A stretch of DNA of 64,000 nucleotides from Rutstroemia sp. NJR-2017a BVV2 (Eukaryota; Ascomycota; Leotiomycetes; Helotiales; Rutstroemiaceae), in contig NJPS01000026.1 in the NCBI GenBank assembly GCA_002946415.1, forward strand, positions 248,001 through 312,000. The letters run 5' to 3'. The translations under genes and the position numbers were made by a program. The notes below the pieces were generated by a model. It had not been told where the DNA came from and did no database searches. It was given only the letters and a program-made list of their open reading frames with translations. Below are positions 1 to 11,479 of the stretch, in pieces (positions within the stretch are counted from its first letter, which is position 1; each line of letters begins with the position of its first letter).

Positions 1-809
1 GATCTCAAATAGAAGGACAGACTCTGAGTTTAGCAGGAGACCGAAGTTTCTGTGAGTACTCCGCGGATACACTGAATCTATTGCCGGGTGCACATTTGGG
101 CGGAAAGAGTCATCCGATCTCCGAAACGGATCCGCTCTGCGACCTCAGCCTAGTGCCTTTAAGGCAGATGTTGGGGAATATTGCGGGAGGTGGGGACGGA
201 ACCGTAGGCGAGATTCAGGCTCGGAAAAGTCCCACATTATGGTAGTAGAAGGGGCTCTTCCTGTTTTATTTTTTTTTCATCCTTTTCTCTTCTTTTCTTT
301 GCTTGGAGGCATCTACAAAAGACCTTTTCAATTGACTTTCTGAGCAGTCAAGGGTGCTATTCTCTACTATCGGTTTAAGCTCGGTATCCTTAACGCGGAA
401 AAACAATGCACGATTGGTACTGATCTAAATGCCGCTAGGAAGAGACGAAAGGAAGCCGACTAAAGAATTTCAAAGGTCGCATTAAGAACTCGACAAACCA
501 AGCTCTTGGGGGAAGGAATAAGCGGCCCTTTCATACAGATTAACAACACCAATTGTGTGCTGTAATTGAGATAACTACATCAACTATCAACTCTGCTATC
601 AGCAGATTTAAACATTGTTACTTGATTGGAGTCTCAGTTAAGCATTCGATTTTCGAACACATACCTTCGTTTGGTGAATTAAAAGAGGTTTGCAAAGTTG
701 CAGACTACAAAGTCTGGATTCCAGAGGGCTGTTTATTCTTTCCCTTGAGCGTCAAGAACACAAATTACATCATACGCATTTAGACTGACGCCACCACCAT
801 ATCGTTGCC
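1..809. other. intergenic, left edge of window
   Basis: No coding region with family resemblance or convincing splice structure is visible. A T/C-rich run (about 258-302) and scattered short open frames are present. The last few hundred bases presumably hold the promoter of the gene starting at 810. Confidence 0.5.
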
Positions 810-2291
810 ATGGAGACTAAAGTCCCTCAAATACTTTCAGTGAACATCTTGTTCTTTACGATTTCGTGGCTGGCCGTTTTGTTACGTGTTTACGTAAGAG
901 GCTTTCTGCGACCTTCATGGGGCACAGATGACTGGCTTATGCTGGCGACACAGGTATTATTTCCCATCTACTTGCAGAGTAGAGACAGACAAAATTCTCT
1001 AACATATACTCCTCAGGCTTTCTATACAGCGTATCTCTCATGTCAACTGGGCGGACTTGCCAACGGAACAGGTCGCCATATTTATGATCTGGAACTTAAG
1101 CACGCACAAAAGGCTTTAGAGGTAAGTCTTCTTTTGAATAGTATACTCTTTAAGACTAATCATTCCCTTCAATAGTTCTGGTTCTTCTGTGAAATATTCT
1201 ATGTCATCAGCGCCTGTTTACTTAAGATATCCGTTGGATTCTTTCTACTACGTGTCACCATAAAAAAGCAACATATTTGGATACTCTGGACGTTCATTGT
1301 GGGAACAGGTGTTCTCGGAACTGCTTATGTACTGCTTACTATTCTTCAATGTTATCCTACATCGGGCTGGTGGACGATCCCTGAACGGAAGGGGTGTATA
1401 AATCCGCATATCATCGCGGATGCAACCTATGCTGCCTCAAGTATCAATGCTGTTGCGGATTGGGTCTTTGGGCTCTTACCGATATTTATTGTCAAGGACC
1501 TTCAGATGTCGAAACGGATGAAGACTATTGTGACGGGTTTGTTAAGTTTTGCTGCGATGTAAGTTTTCTCTTCTTTAATCTGATCTTTTGGTTAATCTAG
1601 ATTATCGCTAACTACCAAATGATGGTATTTAGTGCAAGTATCTCTACTATTATTCGGATTCCCTATGTGTATCAGCTCGAAAACTTTGATGACTTCCTCT
1701 GTAAGTTCTATTATATAAAGCATCGGCATTTCTGCGATTGATTGTACATACTAAAGGGGTTTTCATCGAAATCTAGGGACGAGCACTGATTTGGCTCTCT
1801 GGTCGACTGTCGAAGTTGGCGTTGGAGTGGTGGCGGCATGCTTCGGAACCCTTCGTCCCTTGCTCCGCGTTATCCAGGTTAAGACCGGTCGCAAACCCTC
1901 ATCATACAAAGACTCCTCTCATTTACCTGATGCTGGTCCCTCCGGTCCTTATGGTCGAGCGAGCAGCCGAAATAAACCTTACCGAAATGGCCATGACGAC
2001 AATGTAAGCATGGATGAACTTCGCCCGGATCTCCCGCTCCATGCGACTGTCACCACAGTTACAGGCCGACAGGATGATTATTCGCCTCCGTCGACAAGTG
2101 GTCGTCCCCGAACACGCTCGTTGGATCAAAAGAATAATGTCAAAGTCACTTTAGTACTTTCAGATAGTCAATCTGGTTTTCCCACGTCGCAAGCCGAATC
2201 TCTTAGTAAAGAGACTAAAAAGGAAGGCTTTATCCATGTAGATGTAGACTTGAAGATCACATACGAGGATACACATCCGAAAACGGTGTAA
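810..2291 (+). CDS. fungal rhodopsin-domain (PTH11/SAT20-type) integral membrane protein
   Basis: Five exons fit: 810-953, 1017-1121, 1176-1558, 1633-1700 and 1777-2291, summing to 404 codons plus stop. The protein has the heptahelical layout of the fungal 'rhodopsin domain' membrane family: helix 1 with VNILFFTISWLAVLLRVYVR, a 'WGTDDWLML' motif after it, a central 'FWFFCEIFYVISACLLKISV' helix pair, the Cys-rich 'P...GWW...KGCI' loop, and a last helix ending 'GTLRPLLRVI'. About 140 polar residues follow as a cytoplasmic tail. Family members sit in the plasma membrane; some are PTH11-like receptors, most have no known ligand. The N-terminal CFEM domain seen in true PTH11 proteins is absent. 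The start at 810 gives a short N-terminus leading directly into helix 1. The specific role cannot be assigned. Confidence 0.85.
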
Positions 2292-2574
2292 ATATAAAAC
2301 AAGAAATTATAGTGAATATATCTAAAATAGACGGGAATCTTTAAACAATCAACTATATTGTGGGATTTAATTCTTAAAAATGTATTTTAGCAGTTTTGTT
2401 TTTTTAATAATATAATAAACATATTTATTTGTATTCTCTAGTACGTTTACAGTACCTTCGGCTGTGTGAGTTGCTTTGTCAATAGTTTTTAGGCACTTTT
2501 GGGCTTTCCCCAATAGAGCCTCAACTTTTGCTTTCAGCTGATAAGTCATGTTGATCCCCTCCTTCCAACTTCGA

Positions 2575-4982
2575 TTATTTTCTTGACCGCTGGGTAAGAA
2601 CCCCAACAATTTCCCTCCTCACCACCGCTTCACCATCCATGATCCCATCCACATACGCCTCACCAACAATTTTGTATCTCCCACCCACACTCTTTCGCAG
2701 CACAAATGGGACCTGACTGCCAATCAACACAGCAACGACATCACCAGGCTCGACGTGATCAAGCCTAAGGCCCAGATACACCTTCTTAGTCACAAATGGC
2801 TTCCTCCCACTAGCTTTGGCTTCAATCTCGCCGTAATATTTGGTAGTATCAACCAGATTACAAGTTGTCGGAGCTTCATTGCTCATAATAAGCGCGAGGA
2901 GTTCAGAACTGAGGAGCCTTTCATCAGGGCTATCATTGACTTGGTTCGTCAATAAGAACGCTGCAGTGTTATAACGCTTATTTCCAATTCTGGCCTACTT
3001 CCCTGTTTCGTCGTATCCGATTTCTGCTGTTGCTGTTCGAGCGGTACCACAGATATGTTTTTTAAGGGTACTGTATACTTCCCCTCTGAGAATAATCAGT
3101 CGGATTAGTTCGACTAATCGCTTCTTTGCTACGACAAATGGATGAGGTATTGGGTTCTCGAGTGGCTCGAATGCTGCCCAGATTGCCCCAGCCTCGCGGA
3201 GCTTATCGTAAATGAAGCCTGATATTGTTACACTTGTTGTTGCTTCAAGGTTCTTGAAAAGTAGAGACTTTGGAAAGAGAGATCCCGAAGCTTTGTACTC
3301 GGGCACCAGGGTCATATGATCGATGCCGGTTCCTTGAAGAGAGTCTTCCGATGGCCGGGACCAGTCCGGAACCCATGACGGCACGCGGGTCTGGGTTTGG
3401 GGAACGAGTTCAGGGAAAGAACAGATATATGCCCTTGTCTTAGATAGGCCGTGGCGCGGACCTAGTGGGTAATGTTCCACCCACCGGGTCGGGTCCCAAT
3501 GGGTGGGTTGCCAGCTCGAATAGGACCCAGTAGGTAGATTGGACCCGGCCCATTACCCAGTGGGTTATCCGGTGGGTTGCCAAGGACCCAATATGTGACT
3601 TTTACTCCTAGCTATACCCACATAAATCATGTATAGATCATATATATTGGGTCCGTGGCAACCTACTGGATAATCCACTGGGTGGGTTGGGGCTTAGTTC
3701 TATTACCCACCCGACCTATGGGGACTCAGTAAGTGGGACAAAAAGTCGAAGACCGGGCCCATAGGGCCCCACACCCCAGCCTAGTCTTAGACTCTTAGTA
3801 TCGAAAAGGTAATGTATATATCTCTTGGTATGATTTGCTATAGTCTGGTTGGACCCCGAACTCCTTTAATTGATCTCTGTCAGCTGCTAGACCTAAAATC
3901 TTATATATTTTGCCTCGGAGATCTAATACCTCTCAGTTAAGTATTATTATACTCGGGGTCGGATCGCGGCTAAGCATATTACTCGAAATAACACTAGCAA
4001 CGATATGGACTGTACCTTTAAGTATCCCATATAGCAAGCTTACAAGTCGGATGCCAATCAAATGGCGCCATAGCTACTGATTTTTGATATGCGGCTGAAG
4101 TAAACACGGCCCCCTCTAACATCCTCATCTCCTGAAATAAAAATGCCAACGCCTTGAATACATTGAGAGCAGCTGCGCAGCAGTTTCTGCTGAGGCGTTT
4201 GGTCCGACAGGCGAAATCTGCTTTCCGAGCTAGTGATATTTCTTGCAAAATGCAAGTCCGGCCCCACTATGGACGTACGAACAGATCAGCCATCCCCTCC
4301 ACCGATTCACCGAAAATAGACAATCACCTCTATTAGGGCCAGTGATACTATAAAGCAGTTTATTTAAGTCTCCAATTATGAAATGCTTGTCAGGCTCAGT
4401 GAAGTTTTCAGCTTTTATAGTGACTCGTTACCTGCTCATGTCACGGAACGATGGGGTTGAGAAGCCAGACTTCTCCAGTGTGCACTTGGTCTTCTTATGA
4501 GATCAAGCCACTCTAGAAACGCAAGTGCATCGCTTCTGTGCCCAGCTCACGCAAGAAATCCATGGCTTCGTCGCTAGTGCCGTCTGCCGGACGAAGCCAA
4601 ATAGTTACAAGATAGACACGTTGATATATCATTCATATAAGCTATTCCTGCCAGCTATTTTCTCCGCCATCCATTTGATTGATACAGGGAGGATCTATCA
4701 GATAACACTGACTATGTTGTCGTACTATCGGTGCTCTAAAGCGGAATACAGATTTCATGTCACGGAGATTTAGCCCAGCCCAATAGTTGTCATTTCCTTA
4801 CCTAGTGGATCTCCCCAAGTACATGATAACCCGGCATAATCAGGCCTAGTATCCAGCGAGACATGAATGAGGTCATATCGTGGGGTGAGATTTCTTTGTG
4901 TAGAAGTATTTGCAGGCCTTGGATACGGTCCAATCAGCTTTATCTTCGTGTTGGAAAGATCTAACAGCGTATACTGCATCAT
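2575..4982 (-). pseudogene. decayed HET (heterokaryon incompatibility) domain gene
   Basis: Three coding blocks on the minus strand look like parts of one HET protein. The N-terminal block (4982-4770) has the HET opening with 'YAGLSCTWGDP', the counterpart of the usual Y-x-ALSYTWGD motif. The C-terminal part runs 3480-2995, with 'RVPSWVPDWSRP' typical of the middle of HET proteins, then 2994-2575, a terminal domain with 'PGDVVAVLIGSQVPFVLR' and 'YKIVGEAYVDGIMDGE'. The last two lie in the same frame, separated only by a TAG at 2997-2995. Between 3481 and 4769 the expected middle of the domain is missing, and a repeat (3555-3683 core) occupies part of the gap. HET proteins trigger cell death after fusion of incompatible strains; this copy cannot make the full protein. 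Confidence 0.75.
3555..3683. repeat. hairpin repeat (MITE-like) inside the HET relic
   Basis: Two 40-base arms, 3555-3594 and 3644-3683, are inverted copies matching at 36 of 40 positions, with a 49-base AT-rich spacer. Surrounding sequence (about 3478-3790) is full of GGGT/ACCC words and may be the rest of the element. Three of the four arm mismatches are G/A. The C-terminal HET frame stops exactly where this GGGT/ACCC-rich sequence begins, which suggests insertion into the gene. Confidence 0.65.
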
Positions 4983-6379
4983 ATCTTTCTTTCAGATTTG
5001 ATCGTTTTGAGCACCAAAAAGGGTAACCAGATGGAAGGCTCGATAGAAAAAGTAGCATATGCTCAGTGATCCATACACATGTTGCGAAACCGAGCTACAC
5101 TTACTATATGTTTTGTGACGAGCAAGGGGTAGATTCCCAAGATTTAGAAGTAGTAATTCTAAGACTACTCAAAGAATAAAAGTATTCCGTTGCGTGGTCC
5201 TTCCGCCTCCACAGGATTGGGACGTCGATAGAAGTATCGTCATCGATTGCCGACAGTCGAATCCATCCGGCCTTCGGTGGTTATTTAGTAACGATGTATA
5301 TCCTTCGCGAGCGAGTTTCCTTCATCACCTGTATTTAAGAAGCCTCTCCTCGAATTTCGGGCTCGAACAAGAATAAGTGTTCAACACAATATCACAAGGC
5401 TGCGGAAGCCGATCTAGGTTCTGGTGCACGTGCAAGAGAATGACGTCCGGCTCTAGAGAGGTGCAACAAAAATCTAAATATACGTACAGAATATGAGCGA
5501 AGAGCTTATTACCAGGGAGTTGGCTGATTACTTGTACAAGGTGTAGAATTAAAAAAATTCCATGCAGCTGAATCATCTGACATTTTCAAGCCAATTAGTG
5601 CTGTCACGTGAGTGAAGTCGAGATATGTCGCTCAGCCCCCAAAGATACATCCAATGAGCACGTTACAGTCTTGATTCGCTGCCCCGCGGGGGACTTTCGT
5701 TCTCACTTTGGGTGTAGGAATAACAATTGAATGGGCAGTCGGATAAAGACGGCCGTTGCTGTAGAAGATATTATTCCACTCGTTAAAGAGCATGCATATG
5801 CAAGCCATCCCGGATGAAAGAATACTTGGGGCTGAGATGAGCAATTATGGTTGGTTATTTCATGAAAGTGAGGGACTTCTGAACCTTGTCAAGATCATTG
5901 GATGTTGTTCGTATAGAGAATACTCGGTGTCATTTAGCCGTTGTGGCTGGTGTTTTTCTTCAAAGCGAGGGACTTCTGACCCTTGTCACAATCGTTGGGC
6001 ATGGTTACACAGTATTTGGCTGGGATACGCTAGTGCTGCGCATTGGAATTGTAAGCCAAAGTAGAAAGTCACGATGCATGCGACTTACTGCGCGGGACTT
6101 CTGGTCAAGGTTCCAAGCAGCCTTGTTCTGCATCAAGGTTTTATATTCTCTTTCAACTCCACTTCTTATCTCCACTTCGCATCTTGAATCCATCAAGAAT
6201 ACTTCTTCTCTTGCCCAATCTTTATCGTCTTTGTCAAAAGACCCTCCGTTCTAGCAGCACTCAGCCTACCGTCACCAATTTTTGTCTTCCGTACAGCGTC
6301 CTCCAAGTTGGAAGCCTTTCCCGACTCAAACTTGTCGCCCAGCCGAGAGCCTTGCGTTCACAGCCTGATTCAGCTCACC
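4983..6379. other. intergenic with no recognisable gene
   Basis: Short open frames on both strands show no family features. The stretch contains the direct repeat at 5840-6005 and a pyrimidine-rich leader before the Clr5 gene at 6380. Confidence 0.5.
5840..6005. repeat. diverged direct repeat, two units about 97 bases apart
   Basis: Unit 1 (about 5840-5908) and unit 2 (about 5937-6005) align without gaps around the shared core 'AGGGACTTCTGA(A/C)CCTTGTCA'. A weaker third match to the core, 'GCGGGACTTCTGGTCAAGG', lies near 6096. No function is evident. Confidence 0.55.
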
Positions 6380-8844
6380 ATGTCAACTTCATCGTCGACT
6401 TTGCCGTCTCAGTTCACTCTTGCGAGTGGAGATGTGATTATGACGGATGATCCCATGCAGCCTCCAGTTCCAACAGTGGAGATCACGAGTACTGTTCCAT
6501 CGAAAGGCAAGAAGATCATTACAGAGGAGGATTGGAAATGGCTTCAGCCTATTGTTAGCTATCTTTATATCGACCAGAATCTCACATTCTTCCAAATTCA
6601 AGCCAAGCTCAGGACCGAGTATGATTTCTATCTCTCGTGAGTACTAGAGTCAATCGTTCCGGTTTCTGTGGGTAGTTAATCTAATAGTCTAATAGAAGAC
6701 GCACCTTCACTAAGAAAATCGACAAATGGGGGCTCAAAAAGAACCTTCGAAAATCAGAGCGCAATGAGCTTCTCATTTTAGGACCAAAACATCAGAACTT
6801 TAGGGGTGACCACCGTTTGAAAAACGAAGCAAAGTTGAAACGACTACAGAAACGATATGGTGGAGACGGTGCTCTGCTTGTGCATTGCAACTCTTCCCGT
6901 AAGCAATTATATTCATCGATGGATTTTGCAAATCACCGCACTGGCTGACAATTTATCTCTATAGGCTCTGATGATATGGAAATCGACGAGGACGAAGAAA
7001 CAACAACCGCGATACAATCTGGACAACTTCCTCAAAACAACCCGCCCAATAAAGAAAATCTGGACGACCAAATACAGTCCCGTGATGACGAAGTAGAAGA
7101 GATCATGCCGCAATCCAGCGAGATCGATACGTCGACGTCGCACCAATGGTCTGCGTCCACTATAACCAGTATCGATGAATTGATCAAAGCACTTGAAAAT
7201 TTAGGCTTTCCAGACGCCCGTCAAGTCTTGACACCCTACAAAAACGCTGCCGACCTTGAAGATCCCGATTCGGATACGGAGCCACGACAATCATTTGGAT
7301 CATCTCGCGCAGGAGCTTCATATACACAATCGTATTCGGCCCAAGAACAATTGATACAACATACAATAGCTTCAAGAAAAATTCAAAATAGGAAAATTCG
7401 CAAACTTACTTTCAGTCCTTACTCTGAGATCTCTATTTTCCCAGCTCGGGCGAAGAAAGCTTCTTGTATGACTTGGGATACTTGGATAGGGAAGGTGAAA
7501 TGGGAATGGCCGATGGAAATTAAACGACAAGAATTCAAATTGCGATCATCAACGCTCTGCAATACAGACAGGATTTCTACCTTGGGTCATTTGATTTCAC
7601 TCCAAAAATCAATGTTCATGATAACTTTATCTACGGATGAAGAACTTTTAACGGCATTGAAAAGTGAAACCAAATGCGATCACCGCAGAATTACGAATAC
7701 ATATTTCCACTTAATCGAACAATATGTACGTCTTTCGCAACTTCAAAAAGTCGCCAAGCACTTTCGCGGATACCTAAACGAATTGAAATCTGACGAAACA
7801 AACGGTTTTGCCAAGCTTGAACTACTTTACGTACAAGCATATTATCTCTACTGGCTCGGCCAGGATAACAAAGCTGAAAATATTATTCGCCGAGCGATAT
7901 GGTGTGCACTTACTCAACTTGGACCATACCATGATTTCACAATTAGGTCATTGAACTTATCTTGTTTAATTACAAAACGCCTTAAAACAGGGGATTTTGT
8001 CGTAGGTGAAAATATTCGTAGGTTCTACCTTAGTATTTATAGTGGAGAAGTCACCGATTTTAACTTTCATCTTTGGTACGAAAATACAATGTCATTACTC
8101 CGGTATTTTAATGAAAACGGGAGATATGAAGAAGGTCAAAGCTTATGTACCTACCTTACTGAACGCGCTAAATTAGCGTTTAGGTTTGAAAGTTTGCCTT
8201 ATACTGAGTGTCAAATTGAGCAGGCGCAAATTTGGCGAGGGCAAGGAAAATTATCTCAGGCTCTTGATTTATTGTATCCATTATCTGGTAGTCCCAACAT
8301 TGGAGAAAACGACAGATGTTATGTATTTCAAAATATTGGGCACATTCAATACGATAAGAAAGATTTTCCAGAAGCCGCGATATGGTACAGGAAATCATTC
8401 GAAAGCACAGTTATGTTGTTCGGGTTACAACATCCGCACGTTCTAATAAATTGCAAGAACCTAGGAAATTGCTTCGAGGTACTTGGGCAATGGGGCGCTG
8501 CTTTGAGACTGTACAGCAAGTTTGCGGAACGCCTTAGGGGGTGTCGGGGGTTAGATCAAAGTTCGGTGAAGGAGGTTGAAGGATGGATTTCGTATGTGGA
8601 AGAAACGATAGAGTGGATCGCTCAGGAGGAGAGTGACATTGAGAGTGAGATTGATGAGGATGAGAGTGATGAGGATGTCGATGGAGATGCCGACGTTGAA
8701 AGAGTTGGAGACATGGGGTTAGAGCAAGCTCAGGAACTCAATGACTCGGATATTAACTTGAATGTTGACTGGAATGATGCCTGGAATGTTAATTGGGATG
8801 CACTGGAAGATATACCCACGCCGGAATGTTATGGCGAGTGGTAA
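6380..8844 (+). CDS. Clr5-domain protein with TPR-like helical C-terminus
   Basis: Exons 6380-6636, 6696-6898 and 6965-8844 give 779 residues. The first two exons encode a Clr5 domain: 'WKWLQPIVSYLYIDQNLTFFQIQ' at about residues 53-75, then 'FTKKIDKWGLKKN' at about 89-101, spanning the first intron as in other fungal members. Residues of roughly 195 onward are helical, with spaced W/Y/L/A patterns such as 'AEIWYRKSFESTVMLFG' near the end, resembling tetratricopeptide arrays. The tail is very acidic (D/E-rich, 8630-8710) and then N/D/W-rich. The Clr5 name comes from a fission-yeast silencing factor; most filamentous-fungal members are uncharacterised and may bind DNA. I chose the ATG at 6380 (context CACCATGTC) over an upstream in-frame one at 6308. 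Confidence 0.8.
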
Positions 8845-9013
8845 GCGTTCTCTGAGGATCGGGAAAGGTTTCTTCTCTGTTTCATTTTGCTGAAAGGGTT
8901 TGGCTATTTATGTTCCCAATTCACAGGATACTGCAATTCAATACCATTTTCATTGACAAGCTATAAAATGATCAAGTACTCGTAAATGTGCGGATTTGTG
9001 GTCTCGTGCAGCA

Positions 9014-9077
9014 AGCAAGTATGAGGGGTAGCAAGAATGAGGGGTAGCAAGAATGAGGGGTAGCAAGAATGAGGGGT
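9014..9077. repeat. 16-bp tandem repeat, four units
   Basis: Four head-to-tail copies of AGCAAGAATGAGGGGT; the first copy has one change (T for A at the seventh base). It lies in the 3' flank of the Clr5 gene. Confidence 0.9.
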
Positions 9078-9313
9078 AGCGAGACACTAGCTCGCCACTA
9101 CACAGATGTCAATACTCGCAGTGCAGCAACCAAGAACCTCAAAATACCTGGAACAAGGACCGGTGTACTCAATTTCACCAAAGGTGTTTCTTAGCATGTT
9201 TACCAAATACTATGGTGGTGGTACGCGGAATCAGGGTGGGCTGATACAGTGTGTAAAGAATATGCGAAGGTTGAACAACCCGCATATAGGAGGACGATAT
9301 TTTAATTGCTAAC

Positions 9314-11119
9314 TCAGCCAAAGCAAAGTCGCATTTTCAGAGGATAAGTATTATCCTCTGTATGCCGATTATCCACAACCTGACCCCACCACACATTCTC
9401 AAACCCCTTCCTCTCTTGCTCCGCCCATACTTCTTCAAGCAGAGGTATTGTATTGCGAAACATGTGATACCTTGTCTTCTCGTCCCAAACTGAGCAGAGT
9501 TTCAGGATCTCACTTTGCGTTGACCGATCTCGCAGTTCGCAGCCTGCAAAGAAAAGCGGCAGCAACGCCTGTCTGGCAACCATGCTTTTATCCCGACACG
9601 ACGTCACGTGGTCGACAGTGACTCTTGCGCGGTATAGGATATGTGTCGGGACCCTCGTTCCAGGTTCCCACAGAAATACCCTAAACATATAAAGAAGAAG
9701 GCCATTTCTCCATGCCTCAGAGCAATGCATGATGTCTTGATCTTGGTGCATGGATTCTTCGTCTCGGAAAGCTGTGGGGACGGGGATATGACACCAAGAC
9801 TCGAGTGACTGCTGAATCTCAGAGATGGTAGGGTTACTAGAAGCTAAATCCAGCGTCGAGGATAAACTTTGCTTCTCTAAACTCAGGCGCGCTATCTGCA
9901 TTACAATCTTTACAAGAGCCGTTGGACACCCGCACAGTCCAAAATAGTCCCACTCTTGTTTATGTTGGTTCGATAATACGGCATCAAAGTATTCGTAAGG
10001 GAACACGCAGTCTTCCCTGGACAGAAGACTGGTTATAGCATCCCACCTGCAAAGTTAGCTAGCTCTCAGAGATACTCAGAAAGTGAGCCTTGGGTACCAA
10101 GTGAATATTCCTATCTGAGCTTCAACTCTCGAAGACATGGTCAAGGCTCTGATACCACCACAAGCTTCAATGAGAGCATATGCCCCCATAAGATGTGTGC
10201 TCCAATTTCCAAGGATGGACTGAGCTTCCTAATATTCACCGTCAGTATGAAATTAGTCCAAGGCACGTGGAAGTTCGACTAACATCTAGCGAAAATAGAA
10301 TGATGATCGTGTCAAGCACGGAATACATAGTTTTCGGATTACTGAATGTGTTGAGACTCTGGCGAAGCAGTTGAAGAGATGTATGCCGATGACTTAGGGT
10401 TGAGGTAGAATTGACGTGATGCCCGGATAGAGCCATTACAGCGTGGACCAGAAAGGTCGGTTCTGGGTCGAGGTCTGACCGGTATCGAAATGGATTTATC
10501 CGAAGCTGAAACGTTAATGGGATCGTGCAAAACTCGTTATTATCTAAATTTTGTCATTCATGGTTGGAAGAGTGAACGCGTGGAAAAATTGCATACATCT
10601 GTTAAGTATCGGCTTGAATCGTTGAGTAAGACTACTGTACTCCACAGTTGGTGGCAGAGACGTAAAAAGCGGGGATTCAATGTTGATCAAAGCTGTAACG
10701 ACTGCAGAGGCGGGTCCCGAACCCATAATATCACGCTCGTCAGGCGTGGACTCGGGTGAATGTGAGGAGGTAGATTGGTCATAGCTATTGCACAGGTTCG
10801 TGAGAGGTTCGATCGTTCCACCAGTCGTCTCGAAGTCAAGAGACCTCTCGTCCCAGATCGATGATTCATTATGCAAGATTCCGAGCGAAAGGTCAGTAAG
10901 AGGTTCATTTTCTTGAACAGCTACACTTCGGAGAGAGGCTCTGGGTGTGTCAACTGTGGTAGGATGCTCTCGGAAACGTGTTTCACGACAGGCTCTCTGA
11001 GGGTGCTCCACGACGAACTCGAATCGCTCTCGTCTATTCCTGCGTGGCACTCGCCTCCTTGCGGGTTTCCTTAGCAGGGAGAATCCGGGCTGCCAAGTCA
11101 GCCGTTTTTCAGACATCAC
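9314..11119 (-). CDS. fungal-specific transcription factor domain protein without a visible zinc cluster; possibly broken
   Basis: The minus strand encodes the Fungal_trans_2 type regulator domain. The order is an N-terminal Arg-rich segment ('KRLTWQPGFSLLRKPARRR'), a helical middle, 'FLVHAVMALSGHHV', 'WSTHLMGAYALIEACGG', and a last exon with 'WWDAITSLLSRE' running into 'CVFPYEYFDAVL' and ending at 9314. Two C-terminal introns have good GT..AG ends. 'KRLTWQ' normally sits just behind the Zn2Cys6 cluster, but I see no Cys6 motif up to 11340. Also, between 'TLPTMNDKI' (10545) and the next block ('NPFRYRSDLDPEP', from about 10493) the frame changes after a TAG, with a good branch and acceptor but no GT donor. 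It may be a pseudogene or use an unusual splice. It is divergent from the MFS exporter at 11480, a common regulator-exporter arrangement. Confidence 0.65.
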
Positions 11120-11479
11120 TTAGGTGTTAAACTCGATGTATCAAAATTTCCGGATTGAGGCTATCACCTGGAAGAAAAGTAGTAGCTATGGATGCATGTC
11201 AGCGACCCCTGAGAGATCCCTGCACTTATCAGTGCGCTATCTAACCATATTTGGATTCCTGCCTAATCCGTACAATTGCCCTTTTTGGTGATTTTCACCG
11301 ACCAATCAGACCTCATTCATGCGCATGATTTCAATATCCCATGTCTGATGAGATTTGTGGAATATCTGTCGCTGCCACAGTAATTCATGCTCTATATAAG
11401 ACAGGTAAGTTCCTGGGAAACCACATAGCAGTTTCCATGCTTCATTCTCTGCCTTTCTCCTTGTTCGTTGAGCTCTACC

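Noticed and set aside
4018..4336. Overlapping open frames of 60-76 codons on both strands within the HET relic
   Set aside because: No HET-like or other family features and no splice continuity with the HET blocks; treated as chance frames in decayed DNA.
5792..6254. Open frames of 90 and 122 codons on the plus strand
   Set aside because: They are created by the two copies of a direct repeat and show no family features.
9106..9312. 68-codon plus-strand frame after the minisatellite
   Set aside because: No homology-like motifs; lies in the 3' flank between two genes.
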